From Larix kaempferi (Eukaryota > Streptophyta > Pinopsida > Pinales > Pinaceae), in the NCBI GenBank assembly GCA_027924585.1, contig BSBM01000151.1:13414001-13478000 (forward strand): a DNA stretch of 64,000 bases, in the 5' to 3' direction. A program made the translations under genes and the position numbers. This document shows, piece by piece, positions 12,286 through 23,797 of the stretch (position 1 is the first letter of the stretch; each line of letters starts with the position of its first letter). Under the pieces are notes generated by a model, which saw only the letters and a program-made list of their open reading frames with translations, had not been told where the DNA came from and did no database searches.

Positions 12286-13309
12286 TGATGCAGGAGCATC
12301 GGGGCCTAGGCAGATCAGTCAAAGTTAGTCGACTTAAGAAAGCCAACCAGGGGGAGTGTTGACGACCACTGGTGCGAGGAAGAAGATTGGCTTGTCGAAG
12401 TCAATAAGTCGAGTAGGAGTGATAGGTCGCATATCAATGGAAGTAGTGAAGGTTGAGAGTCGACAGATGACAGGTTGAGCAGGAACGTCAATGGTCAACA
12501 TGTGTCAAACCACGACTCCGACAGGTTGAGCATGGATGTCGATGGTCGACATGCGTTGAACCACAACTCCGACAGGTTTGGGAATGAGCCAAGCGAGGAG
12601 GAAGGGATGGATTGGCGAAGCCATGGGTTGTGTGAAGGAAGCCGAAGGGTAAGTTGAAGCTGATAGAAAGTATGGCCGACATGACGGATTACTGTAGCCT
12701 GTTAGAAGGACGCATAGAGGTCAAGGAAAGTACTTGGAAATAGTTTGGGGTTGCTAAGGAAGTTAATAGCAGTTATTGAAGGTAGTTGGGATCATGACAG
12801 ATGTCAACACAGGCATAGATTATGCAGCACAGTTGGGGCATTGACAGTTGCAGGTCTACTGGATATGAGGAGATCGATAGACAAAGGATGCATGTCTCAG
12901 GGGTCAGACTAATCTCGGGAACAATAGTAGCAGAGTAGAAGGACAGGGAGCTTGGATCAATTGGATCATCTCGGCATAGAAGAGTTCGGGGAGAAGATAG
13001 GTAGATTGGAGAGAAAAGTCACATATCTTTCGAATGCAGAGAAGATAGAGCCATAGCCCAGAGTTCCGCAGTGAACCAAGAGAGGGTGACAGTCAACACA
13101 CTGAGATAGCATACAATTACTTCTGTATTGTAACGGCTGAGGCCGATAGTTAGTTAGTTATTTCATTCCTTGCAGCTTGCATTGTAATCGTTTCGGTAAA
13201 AGTAATATAAGCCATCTTCTGGCATCCTGTTTACATCTAGTCTATGTGGACGTGTGTGTTGTGTGTAATTGTTAAGCAAGAACCTTAGTGCATAAGGCGC
13301 CTTGCGTCA
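12286..13309 (+). repeat. 5' LTR of Gypsy-2a
   Basis: TGATGCAGGAGC to CTTGCGTCA, 1024 bp. It contains two copies of a 51-bp block (CAGGTTGAGC at 12471 and 12522) and keeps the segment around 12612-12655 that is deleted in the Gypsy-2b 5' LTR. A region near 13135-13210 (TGTATTGTAACGGCTGAGG, GTAATATAAGCC) may lie near the transcript end. Confidence 0.9.
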
Positions 13310-13311
13310 GT

Positions 13312-13323
13312 TGGTATCAAAGA
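13312..13323 (+). other. Primer-binding site of Gypsy-2a
   Basis: TGGTATCAAAGA matches TGGTATCAGAGC at 10 of 12 bases, two bases after the LTR. The copy in Gypsy-2b carries a different single mismatch, so the two sites decayed independently. Confidence 0.75.
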
Positions 13324-13480
13324 TATAGCATCCTAAGGTTTGGAGAATAGCCATATTGACATTGGAAGTAAATCCAGTGCGCAAGTGTGTTTACAGCTCC
13401 AACTGCGGTTGGGTAGAGTTGTACACGTGATGAAGTCCGGTTGCGATTGGACGGAGTGGGAGTTTTAGCCGAGGTTGAAA

Positions 13481-14721
13481 ATGGCTCACAAAGGCGTTAA
13501 CGTTCGAGGTGTTGGATGAAGATTGCGTGGCGCGACAGTCATAGTTGATCGTGAGATGTTCGACGAGTGTGTCCGAACAATGCAAAATTTGACAAATGAA
13601 GTTGCATCGATGAAAGAAAGCCAAATCCGTGGTTGTATTCCTGATGCGTTAGACCATAGCGACGAGGAGGTCAAAGAAGTGAAAGCACGAGAAGTAGCGG
13701 GAGATGAACCATAAGACAAACTGATCAAACTTCTGACGAATATGAGAGGTCGAACAAAGATAGATGTATGTACCTACTCAGGAAGTCTAGATCCAGAAGA
13801 CTTGATTGACTAGTTCAGAGAGATGGAGAAATACTTCGACATAGAGCAGATCAAGGATCCTAAATGGGTTAAGACTGCATGTATGAGGTTGAAGGGTCAT
13901 GCCTTATTTTGGTGGGACAATGTGCAGGCTGACAGAGTCAAGAAGGGAAAGAAGAAAATCAAGTCTTGGGATAGGATGGTCTCCAAGATGAAAGGGAAGT
14001 TCTTTCCAAACAACTATGTGATTTCTTTGTTTTGGAAGTTGCAGAACTTTCGACAAAAAGAGATGACCGTGAAGGAGTATACGGAAGAGTTCTACAGATT
14101 GTAGATAAGGTCAGGATAGACCAACTAAGGAGAAGAAACTATTGCTAGGTACGTGAACGACTTGAAATATGCCATTCGGGATGAATTGAGCATGTCAAGA
14201 TTTAGAGCGGTCGGTGAAGCCTACTAGTTAGATCTAAAGGCAGAAGAGAAACTGTCGAGGAAATCCGCAGCGACTAGAGGTAGGATGACTGGTCGGGGTG
14301 CGAAGACTGTTTCCGCGAAGGCCAAAGTAGTGGTTACAGGAAGGAATCTGTCGAAGAAATTCGACGGACGAAAGGGACATCCACAAGGGAGAAAATGAAA
14401 GAAAATAGACGTGATGGTCGTGAGAACCGCAGTCGAGGTGTGTATGGTCGAAGTGGTCCATCCGATAGAAAAGGAGCTAATAGACCATCCATAATCTGTT
14501 ACAAGTGTTGATTAGCGAGAGACAAGGCATATGAATGCCCAGATCACCTACATGTTGCAGAGGAGTCGAAGCCCAAACGTCGAAGAGATGAGTAAGTCGA
14601 CGAGAGGGAAGAATCGACATTCGAAAATAGTGAGGATGGTAAGAAGAAGAGTCGGGCCATGACAGCTAGGAAGACACTGGTTTTGGATGACCGATGCGAT
14701 GAGCAAGAGCCAACACAATGA
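13481..14721 (+). pseudogene. gag: Gypsy-2a gag relic
   Basis: ATG 13481 gives MAHKGVNVRGVG and then a TGA at 13517 that is shared with Gypsy-2b. Downstream are MFDECVRTMQNLTNEVASM, MEKYFDIEQIKDPKWVKTA, GHALFWWDNVQADRVKKG and FRQKEMTVKEYTEEFYRL (Retrotrans_gag). The zinc knuckle near 14500 reads CYKC..(stop)LARDKAYEC: both first Cys remain and the His is Asp. A 1-nt deletion near 14318 (CCGCGAAGGCC versus CCGCAAAAGGCC) shifts the 3' part. Private stops include DEP-stop and LID-stop. Confidence 0.88.
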
Positions 14722-15105
14722 AAGGCCATATTTCGAATTAAGGTGCGAATCGGCGAATGGCGTTGGAAGACCATTGTTGATGGTGGAAGCACTGAGAATC
14801 TTGTGTCGACAGAGGTGATTGACAAGGCATGGTTAAAGTGTCGGGAACACCCACACCCATACAAGATCTCATGGTTGCAGAAAGGACACCATGTGAAGGT
14901 GACGAGACAGTGCCTGATTAACTTCAAAGTCGAAGGATTTGAAGACAGTGTACTGTGCGACGTAATACCAATGGATGCGTGCCATCTGTTGTTAGGGAGA
15001 CCATGGAAATATGATCGGAAAATGATCTATGATGGTCAAGCCAACACAGTCACAGTGTGGAAACATGGCGTGCAGAGGACTCTTAAGCCAAAGTTGAAGA
15101 AATGA
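14722..15105 (+). pseudogene. pro: Gypsy-2a aspartic protease region
   Basis: WKTIVDGGSTENLVSTEVID holds the retropepsin Asp (D-G-G in place of D-S/T-G), and CHLLLGRPWKYDRKMIYDG is the second motif. The stretch is open for over 120 codons up to a TGA at 15103, where Gypsy-2b has CGA. It would release gag and pol products by cleavage in an active relative. Confidence 0.88.
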
Positions 15106-15549
15106 GCTGACGGTAATCATGACAAGAGCAAGTTTTGGGAGAAGCAAGTGCTGATGTGTTCAACGAAAGAATTCCTCGTGGAGGAGGAAAAGCAGTCGGG
15201 GTGTTACGCTATCATTCCAAAAGGGCCATGTGTCGAGAAGGAGACAATGGAGAAGATTCTGGTTGAAGTCGCAAAGATGCTTGACGCGTTTCAGAGCATA
15301 GTAGTCGATGAGACACCAACGGGATTGCCGTCGACAAGGAGCATATCCCATCAGATTGACTTGATTCTAGGGTCGATTCTGCCAAAAAAATCACTGCATA
15401 GGATGAGTCCAACAGAAGGTCAGGAACTCAATCGACAGGTCCAGGAGTTGTTGGACAGGGGATTGATCAGAGAAAGTTTGAGTCCGTGCGCGGTACCAGC
15501 AGTATTAATGCGGAAGAAAGGTGGAGAATGGAGAATGTGTACAGACTCC
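15106..15549 (+). pseudogene. pol: Gypsy-2a RT start, truncated by the duplication
   Basis: Reads STKEFLVEEEKQSGCYAIIP, LPSTRSISHQIDLILGSILP, RQVQELLDRGLIRESLSPCA and VLMRKKGGEWRMCTDS, the linker and RT fingers. It stops after CTDS, where Gypsy-2b continues SRAINTIMIKYRFPLS. The following residues come from the joined flank sequence. No RT palm is present. Confidence 0.9.
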
Positions 15550-15567
15550 AACCTTCTATCTCAACCC
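15550..15567. other. Duplication junction with short filler
   Basis: Between the end of RT homology (15549) and the start of homology to 7634, about 18 bases (ACCTTCTATCTCAACCCT) are not clearly from either side. That suggests end joining rather than crossing over between long repeats. The exact limits are uncertain by some bases. Confidence 0.6.
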
Positions 15568-18500
15568 TCCAATGTAGCTCAATCTAGTTAAGGATAACAC
15601 AAAGGAATTGACATGACTTGGATCATTCACCCAAGAGAGACAAAGCACACCCAGCCCATGCCAATGACTTCTAAAACCGTCAACTGATTCCACCACACCA
15701 GGAGAAATGATAATAATCACCTTCAATTGATCATTTGATGTCCCACATGTGCACCATATGTTGCATATGATATCCATAAAGGAGCAAGTTTGATTATATT
15801 CAAATTGAATGGTGAGGGAAATCAAGGCATGCATGGTATTATTCTTCCCTTGCATGCCTTTAATGTGTAATGACATGCATGGTTGTGATGCATTTGGTGG
15901 CTACAAGCATCCCACCCTTCATTAAATTCAATTTTCTTGGATATCTATAATTGATAATACCTAATGTTTCCTGTGACCATAACAAACTTAGGAGATCCAG
16001 TGGTGCTTGGGGGGGTTCCCATTTTTTACCACAATCCCCTTGTCTAGGTAAATTACTACATAGCTTGATAATCAACTAACAAATTGTTTTTCCTTTTGAC
16101 ATTATAAACTCTAACACAAACCATTCCACTAAGTATCTAGTTAATTTGATTAAAGAGTCTTCTCAAAGAGTCCTTCCTTTATTGTAAGGTTCGTACCCAT
16201 GGGGTTTCGAACCAGTGACCTTATGCAATGAGTGTCTTAATAGTACACCATTCACCATCTATTCTATGCCTCATGGGATTATCAAAGAGTCCTTTCCACT
16301 ATACATGCATGTCAAATTTCTTGACCACTAATCGCGAATTTCCAAAGATCATCACCTTATCAATTTGACAAGATTTAAATAGCTATTTTTCTATGTATAA
16401 ATAAACCCTCCAACTGCTTCGCATGATGTATAAATAACACCATACAAGAATGAATACATGGTTAAACATTTGTACCAATACTTCGTCTTGATGGATTACT
16501 ATGTGTGCGCGCTTTACTCTTCTGCTTGTCTGCTAGTTGAAAGCTCACCTTTCAACAAGCTACTATATTATAGTAGGGCCTATTTCCATGTCCAACATTG
16601 TAATTTTGGCCCTCTTCTTTTATTGATTTGGAATTTTCCACACAATATAATCCATGCTTTGATCCTAGCTTGTTCTATATATACTCTTTTGTAATGTTTC
16701 AACTTTAGCGTTGATACCTTCTACAAGATTCCAGTGAGTTATCTACACATAAACAAGCCCATTTATAATCAATACAGAAGTGATTATGAAACATATGATT
16801 CACATTTCCACTAGACAAGAATAGGATTATTGAGAAGCATGTAATAAAATATCCAATACAAAAATGAGAAACATGATTCCAAATTGTTGATCCTGTTGTT
16901 ATGTTTGAATATTCTTTCCTTCATTTTAAATGACTATATGTGAATCTCCATTTTCTACAAGAATGGAAAGTTCAATTTTCATATGCAATATGGCATGATT
17001 TTGATTTTGTACTCCATGGTAGGAATTTCATGAAAACTATGAGTTCAATTGAATAAATAACAAAGATCACTTAATCATCCTCCCATTACAAGCAAATGGA
17101 AAGTTCAATTGTCATACGAAATATGGCATGCTTTTGATTTTGTACTCCATGGTAAGCGTTTCACAAAAACTGTGAGGTTGATTGAATAAATAACAAATAT
17201 CACTTAATCATCCTCCAATTACAATCTAAGCTAAGCAATTATCTGCACATAAACAAGCCAACTTATCATCAAGCCAACTTATCATCAATAGGGAAGTGAT
17301 TATGAGACATATCATTCACATTTATACTAGATAAGAAAAGGATAGTTGAAAATAATGTAATAAAATATCAAGTGAAAAAATGAGAAACATAATTCCAACT
17401 TTTTAATCATGTTGTTATCTTCAAACACTCTCGCCTTCATTTGAAATGACTATGTATGTGCATATCCATTTTCATATGTGAACAACAAGTTCAACTGTAT
17501 GCATTTCATGAAAACAATGAGGTTGATTGAATAAATAGTGAATATCACTTAATCATCCTCCAATTATGAGCTAAGCTAAACCATAGGTTGAATCCAAGTG
17601 TAGATGTGGGATCCCGAGGCTAATATATATCGTATTGCACATCAAAGTAAGATAGGGTTTCCTTGTCATAGGTATAACACAAAGTATCCTCTCTTTGTGA
17701 GTGTGGGATATCATTTTGAAGAATAATAAAGTCGTCACCCTATCAATATCTTTGAGTGTTGTCCTGAAATTCCAAATCTCCATCTCTCCCCAATAATTGT
17801 GGTATTCTTGAATTTTATTAACACATGTTTTGGGACAATATCTTTTACGAACAAAATCCAATTCATGTCACACTCCCTTGCATCAACAATGGAAATTAGA
17901 GTAGCAGTGTGTTAGGGTCCTACCCTAACCCCTTAGGTATATATATATAGGATGTTATGTATTGAGGACATATCTATTAAATAGGTTCCATGAAAGAGAT
18001 GTAGTGTGTAAAGCAATAATTGTAAGAAGTATTACTAGAAGGTTTCACCTACTAGAAAGTACCTAAGAGGTTGTTGGTGCAAAAATGGGAGACCAAGGTT
18101 CTTGTCTAAGGGGCCAATAAAGTCCCACTGTATTTTAGGGTGCCAACATTTTCAATCCTCTCTAAAGAGAAGAAGGTCTCACTCGAGGTGCATCCTAACC
18201 ATTGTGAATGAGGGAGGCTAGCGAATGGATACTACAAAAAACACATCACACAGTTACTGGTTACATTCTTATAAAAATAATCAATTGGCATGAAACATTT
18301 ATTAACATATTAGCTCAACCAAATATAAGATTACTTCATTACTGAAAGAAGAAACATTCATGTGCAAGTAAAAATATTTTAAAAGGGGCAACACAACTTT
18401 CATCTTTAATGAAATTTGCAATCCTTTACATCAACACACATCCTCAAAACAACCTGCAAAATTATCCCACCCTTATTACAATATCTTGTTCATATACACA

Positions 18501-18920
18501 TAATTAAAGATACCCATTCCAACACAATAACAACAACCTAATCCCCTAGGTCCCATGGATATTTTATACAATTTGAATGGTAATTTTTGACACTACCAAT
18601 TACAATATTTTACTGTGTCAAGATGGTTACAAAGTAATGCAGATCACTTTTCCACTTTCATCCTCATCCACAAGTCTTCTCAGGTTTAACCATTAATCTA
18701 TCTTCCATGACCAAGTATTTAAAAATGAATGGGCCAACAAGCCTCTACCACAACTGTTGACTCTACCTCGAGTCAACCTTGTTACTCTACCGCGCCTTCA
18801 AAAAAAGGGCCAACTCTCTTCAAAATGTTCCTTTTGAGTTCTCCACTTTCCCAACAATAATTTGGCACCAATGATAAATGTATGATCTTTCCCACTATTG
18901 GGTGCAATTGGATTCTATTA
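15568..18920. other. Older flank sequence, right copy
   Basis: Equivalent of 7634-11000, with the same internal 505-bp-spaced direct repeat (near 16748 and 17250) and the same lack of recognisable genes. Small indels separate it from the left copy, for example loss of a segment corresponding to 10120-10140. Confidence 0.6.
16187..16258 (-). repeat. tRNA-like B-box segment, duplicated copy
   Basis: Same GGTTCGAAACC B-box sequence at 16204-16214, carried along by the 7.9-kb duplication. It is not an independent insertion. Confidence 0.3.
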
Positions 18921-20199
18921 ATCAACTATATGCCACTTTGCATCAACAAAGGAGTCCATCTGCCATAGCACAAGATAGGAAGTTTGGGATACATGCTAAA
19001 ACTCCCACAACGTTTTCTTTGCTACGATCAAGGCCTCATGTAAAACATCCAACTTATCATTGGTAGATTGGATGTCCACATACTTTTGTTGCTGCTCCAG
19101 GGATTTGAGAGGGTGACTGGTTCATCATTCATCTATTGTATCTGGGAATGCAGTGACCCTCAATTATCTTCTATTGTTGTGCTAGAAGACGGATCCAATC
19201 GTGCACTGTTGAAAATGATGTCTTTGTCACCTGAGTGGCATCATGGAGACTATCTTGGGTTGCTTATACATCCACAATAATAAGCAATACTCGACCCATA
19301 ATTTTTGTCTACTGCTGAGTATTTTAATCTTGTGCAGCATCAACCTGTACCTATAGTTCCTACACCCACTGCTGCAAATGTTTCCTAGAAGAATAAAGGA
19401 CCACAACACCCTCTTGAGGTTGTGCTATTGGCATGGCTTCCGGAAGAGAAGAATCCTATTCACGAAGCTAAGGCCACATGTCTTGGAGAAGCTGGTAGAG
19501 TTCATTAATGGTTTTATCATCAACAACTCTTGCTTTTTTTTTGCATCTCTTTCTACTATAACCTCAACTAACTGGCCTTGAGCTGCACCATATCATTTTG
19601 TGTCTCCTCCTACTCTTGCACTACTCGTTGCATGTGTAATTCAAATTTGGAAGTATATTTGCGCATGAGTTCCAAAAGTTGTGATGTGTACGAGCTTTAG
19701 AAATATTCAGGAGCTTTGAAACTAAGCAACTGGCCACTAGCAATTGATGGATCGAACCAGTTTGATATATGAAATTCAAATTCGATCCATGTGGTCGATT
19801 GAATCTACTACAATATTCGAGCTTCAGTATCAACTATAAAAAATGTTAATATATCAATGATTTCCTAGAAAATGTGGAGCATGGATTGACAATACTCAGT
19901 ATATTGCACAAACTACTGAAGATGCACCATGACCGAAAGGTTATCCAAAGGGGAAGAAGTTGGGGGATCAATTGAAATGTCTTCAGGAGGGACGTCTCCA
20001 CTCACTTCTTCCATATCGACATCAAGTGAAGTACTAGGTGCTTCTTCACATGGTGCTGTAATATGTGAGATTCTTAGTGCCTCCTAACCCCTAGTCCCTC
20101 TAGTTGAACCTCCATGACCTTCTACTTCCCGATGCTCTGGTGGAATGTCGGTAGTATCCCCACAAGTGGATCCTTCCTATGTTATTGTTGGAATTATTG
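18920..20199 (-). pseudogene. Unidentified coding relic, right copy
   Basis: Duplicate of the relic at 11000-12280 (reads TTIIPTIT, stop, EGSTCGDTTDIPPE, and SLDVDMEEVSGDVPPEDI). It shares the stop after GGSTRGTRG and has its own stop where the left copy has Glu (TIT-stop versus TITEE). It lies directly before the 5' LTR at 20205. The relic appears to continue beyond the 3' LTR at 26971-27205. Confidence 0.5.
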
Positions 20200-20204
20200 T
20201 TGTT

Positions 20205-21202
20205 TGATGCAAGAGCATTGGGGCCTAGGTAGATCAGTCGAAGTTAGTTGACTTAAGAAAGCTGACCAGAGGGAGTGCCGACGACCACTGGTGCGGGGAA
20301 GCAGATTGGCGTGTCGAAGTCAATAAGTCGAGCAGGAGTGATAGGTCGCATATCGATGGAAGCAGAAAAGGTCAAGAGTCGACATGATGGTCGACATACG
20401 ACAGGTTGAGCAGGGACGTCGATGGTTGACATGCATCGAACCATGACTTCAACAGGTTGAGCAGGGACGTCGATGGTCGACATGCGTCGAACCACAACTC
20501 TGACAAGTTTGGGAATGAGCCAAGCGAGGAGGAAGGGACGGATAAGTCAAAGCTGATAGAAAGTATGGCCGACATGACGGATTATTGTAGCCTATTAGAA
20601 GGACACGTAGAGGTCAAGGAAAGTACTTGGAAATAGTTCAGGGTTGCTAAGGAATTTAATAGAAATTATTGAAGGTAGTTGGGATCGTGACAGATGTTAA
20701 CACAGGCAGAGATTGTGCAGCACGGTTGGGGCGCTGACAGTTGCAGGTCTGCAAGATCTGAGGAGATCGACAGACAGAGGATGCATGTCTCGGGTGTCAG
20801 ATTGATCTCGGGAACAACAACAGCAGAGTAGAAGGCAAGGGTGCTTGGATCATTTGGATCATCTTGGCATAGCAGAGTTCGGGGAGAAGATAGGTAGATT
20901 GGAGAGAAGAGTCACATATCTTCCGAACGCCGAGAAGATCGAGCCATAGCTCAGACTTCCGCAGTGAACCAGGAGAGGGTGATGGTCGACACACTGAGAT
21001 AGCACACAGTTACTTCTGTATTGTAATGGCTGAGGCCGACAGTTAGTTAGTTATTTCATTCCTTGCAACTTGCATTGTAACTGTTTCGATAGAAGTAATA
21101 AAATCCAACTTCTGGCATCCTATTGACATCTAGTCTATGTGAACGTGTGTGCTGTGTGTAATTGTTAAGAAAGAACCTTAGTGCATAAGGCGCCTTACGT
21201 CA
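20205..21202 (+). repeat. 5' LTR of Gypsy-2b
   Basis: TGATGCAAGAGC to CTTACGTCA, 998 bp. Two copies of the 51-bp block (CAGGTTGAGC at 20402 and 20453) are shared with Gypsy-2a. A private deletion of about 40 bp near 20543 removes sequence present in both Gypsy-2a and the 3' LTR. Confidence 0.92.
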
Positions 21203-21204
21203 GT

Positions 21205-21216
21205 TGGTATAAGAGC
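21205..21216 (+). other. Primer-binding site of Gypsy-2b
   Basis: TGGTATAAGAGC, 11 of 12 to the initiator tRNA-Met complement, two bases after the LTR. Confidence 0.8.
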
Positions 21217-21376
21217 TATAGCATCCTGAGGTTTGGAGATTAGCCATATCGACATTGGAAGTAAATCCACTGTGCAATTGTGTTTACAGCTCCAACTACG
21301 GTTGGGTAGAGTTGTACACGACTTGTTGAAGTCCGATTGCGATTGGACAGAGTGAGAGTTTCATCCGAGGTTGAAA

Positions 21377-22618
21377 ATGACTCACAAAGGTGTTAACGTT
21401 CAAGGTGTTGGATGAAGAGTGCATGGTGCAGCAGTCACAGTTGATCGTGAGATGTTCGATGAGTGCATCCGAACAATGTGAACTTTGACAAATGAAGCTG
21501 CATCAATCAAATAAATCCAAAGGCGTGGTTGTATTCCTGATGTGTTAGACCACAGCAACGAGGAGGTCGAGGAAGTGGAAGCACGAGAAGTAGCGGGAGA
21601 CGAACCAGAAGACAAACTGATCAAAATTCTGACGGATATGAGAGGTCAGACAAAGATAGATGTACGTACCTACTCACGAAGTGTGGATCCAGAAGACTTG
21701 ATCGACTGGTTCAAAGAGATGGACAAATACTTCGACATAGAGCAGATCAAGGATCCTAAATGGGTTAAGACTGCACGTCTGAGGTTGAAGGGTCATGCGT
21801 CATTATGGTGGGACAATGTGCAGGCTGATAGAGTCAAGAAGGGAAAGGAGAAAATCAGGTATTGGGATAGGATGGTCGCCAAGCTGAAAGGGAATTTCTT
21901 GCCAAAGAACTATGTTATTTCCTTGTTCTGGAAGTTGTAAAACTTTCGACAAAAAGAGATGACTCTGAAGGAGTACACGGAATATTTCTATAGATTTTCG
22001 ATAAGGTCGGGACAGACCGACCAAGGAGAAGAAGCTGTCGCTAGGTATGTTAACAACTTGAAATACGCCATTCGGGATGAATTGAGCATGTCAAGATTCA
22101 GAGCGGTCGGTGAATCCTACCAGTTAGATCTGAAGGCAAAAGAGAAACTGTCCAGGAAATTCGCAGTGACCAGAGGTAGGATGACTGGTCTGGGTGCGAA
22201 GAATGTTTCCGCAAAAGGCCAAAGTAGTGGTTATAGGAAGGAATCTATCGAAGGAAGTCGACGGAAGGAAGGGACATCGACAAGGGAGAAAATGCAAGAA
22301 AACAGACGTGATGGTCGTGAGAACTGCAATTGAGGTGTGTATGGTCGAAGTGGTCCATCCGACAGAAAAGGAGCTGACAGACCAACCATAATCTGTTACA
22401 AGTGGCGAGGAGCGGGAGACAAGGCATATGAATACCCAGAGAACCTACATGCTGCAGAGGAGTCAAATCCCACACGTCGAAGAGATGAGCAAGTCGACGA
22501 GAGGGAAGAATCGGCATCCGACAGCAGTGAGGATGGTAAGAAGAAGAGTCAGGCCATGAAATCCAGGAAGACACTGGTTTTGGATGATCGATGCGATGAG
22601 CAAGAGTTGGCACAATGA
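21377..22618 (+). pseudogene. gag: Gypsy-2b gag relic
   Basis: ATG 21377 leads to the shared TGA at 21413. Then come VDREMFDECIRTM, DPEDLIDWFKEMDKYFDIEQ, GHASLWWDNVQADRVKKG and YVNNLKYAIRDELSMSRFRA (Retrotrans_gag). The zinc knuckle near 22400 has lost most ligands (CYKWRGAGDKAYEY). Stops include 21413, 21938, 22331 and the TGA at 22616. The last is also present in Gypsy-2a, so it may be ancestral or a true gag end. The frame is the same throughout. Confidence 0.9.
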
Positions 22619-23044
22619 AAGGCCATATTTTGAACTAAGGTGTGAATCAGAGAATGGCGTTGCAAGACCATAGTTGATGGTGGAAGCACCGAGAATCTTG
22701 TGTCGACAGAGGTGATCGACAAGGCACGGTTAAAGTGTCAGGAACACCCACACCCATACAAGATCTCGTGGTTGCAGAAAGGACACCATGTGAAGGTGAC
22801 CAAACAGTGCCTGATTAACTTCAGAGTCGAAGGATTTGTAGACAGTGTACCGTACGATGTAATCCCAATGGATGCGTACCATCTGTTGTTAGGGAGAACA
22901 TGTAAATATGATTAGAAAATGATCTATGATGGTCAAGCCAACACAGTCACAGTGTGGAAACATGGCGTGCAGAGGACTCTTAAGCCAAAGCCGGAGGAAC
23001 GAGCCGACGGTAAGCACGATGAGAGAAACTTTTGGGAGAAGTGA
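22619..23044 (+). pseudogene. pro: Gypsy-2b aspartic protease region
   Basis: KTIVDGGSTENLVSTEVID and MDAYHLLLGRTCKYD match the protease of Gypsy-2a. In-frame stops lie at about 22631, 22643, 22913 and 23042. The catalytic Asp remains. Position and frame suggest one gag-pro-pol protein in the ancestor. Confidence 0.88.
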
Positions 23045-23791
23045 GTGTTGATGTGTTCAACGAAAGAATTCCTCGGGGAGGAGGAAAAGCAGTCGGGGTG
23101 TTATGCTGTCATTCCGAAAGGGCCATTTGTTGAGAAGGCGACAATGGAGAAGATTCCGGTTGAAGTCGGAAAGATGATTGATGAGTTTCGGAGCATTGTA
23201 GTCGATGAGACACCGATGAGATTGCCGCCGACAAGGAGAATATCCCATAAGATTGACTTGATTCCAGGGTCGAGTCTGCCAAACAAATCATCGCATAGTA
23301 TTAGTCCAAAAAAAGGTCAGGAACTCAATCAACAGGTCCAAGAGTTGTTGGATAGGGGATTGATCAGAGAAAGTCTGAGTCTGTGCGCGGTACCAGCAGT
23401 ATTAGCACCAAAGAAAGGTGGAGAATGGAGAATGTGTACAGACTCCAGAGCCATCAACACAATCATGATCAAGTACCGGTTTCCATTGTCGATGATGGAA
23501 TACTTGATGGATTGCTTGAGTGGAGGGAAGTACTTTAGGAAGATAGACCTGAAAAGCAGTTATCACCAGATTCGGGTTAGAGAAAGAGATGAATGGAAGA
23601 CAATATTCAAGACAAAGGAAGGGCTGTATGAGTGGTTAGCCATGCCGTTCGGATTGACTAATGCACCCAGTACATTCATGCGGTTGATGAATGATGTATT
23701 GAAACCATTCTTGGGAAAGTTTGTCGTAGTCTACCTAGACAACATCTTGATATTTAGTTTAACCAAGACAAAACACTTGGATCACATTTGA
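23045..23791 (+). pseudogene. pol: Gypsy-2b reverse transcriptase
   Basis: A 248-codon open stretch covers nearly the whole RT: QQVQELLDRGLIRES, KKGGEWRMCTDSRAIN, YFRKIDLKSSYHQI, EWLAMPFGLTNAPSTFM and VVYLDNILIF. The catalytic box at 23732-23743 reads YLDN (canonical YLDD, Asp to Asn), which would inactivate the enzyme. The TGA at 23789 sits where relatives have Arg, as expected for CGA to TGA. Confidence 0.95.
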
Positions 23792-23797
23792 CAGGTA

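Larger units (their letters stand above)
7634..15549. repeat. Tandem segmental duplication, left unit
   Basis: This segment is repeated in the same order and orientation at 15568-23446, offset about 7.93 kb at the left side and 7.90 kb at the right. It holds an older non-element sequence (7634-12285) and the 5' LTR, gag, protease and first part of RT of Gypsy-2. It ends abruptly inside the RT region at ...CTDS (15549), where the intact copy continues into the RT palm. The two copies differ by scattered substitutions and small indels, so the duplication is not very recent. Confidence 0.93.
12286..15549 (+). mobile_element. Gypsy-2a: 5' part of a chromovirus, made by segmental duplication
   Basis: 5' LTR, primer site, gag, protease and the beginning of RT, cut off at the duplication breakpoint. 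It has no RNase H, integrase or 3' LTR. It did not insert on its own: its 5' flank is also duplicated, and it shares a 51-bp LTR duplication with the 5' LTR of Gypsy-2b. Confidence 0.93.
15568..23446. repeat. Tandem segmental duplication, right unit
   Basis: Second copy of 7634-15549. The match starts near 15568 (compare ATGTAGCTCAATCTAGTTAA with ATGTAACTCAATATAGTTAA at 7643). At its right edge the Gypsy-2 pol gene continues without a break, so this unit sits in the original context on its right side. Private changes include a 20-bp repeat CAAGCCAACTTATCAT near 17265 and an extra segment near 18770. Confidence 0.93.

Noticed and set aside
12286-15549. An independent third gypsy insertion
   Set aside because: Its 5' flank and 51-bp LTR change are shared with Gypsy-2b, so it arose by segmental duplication.
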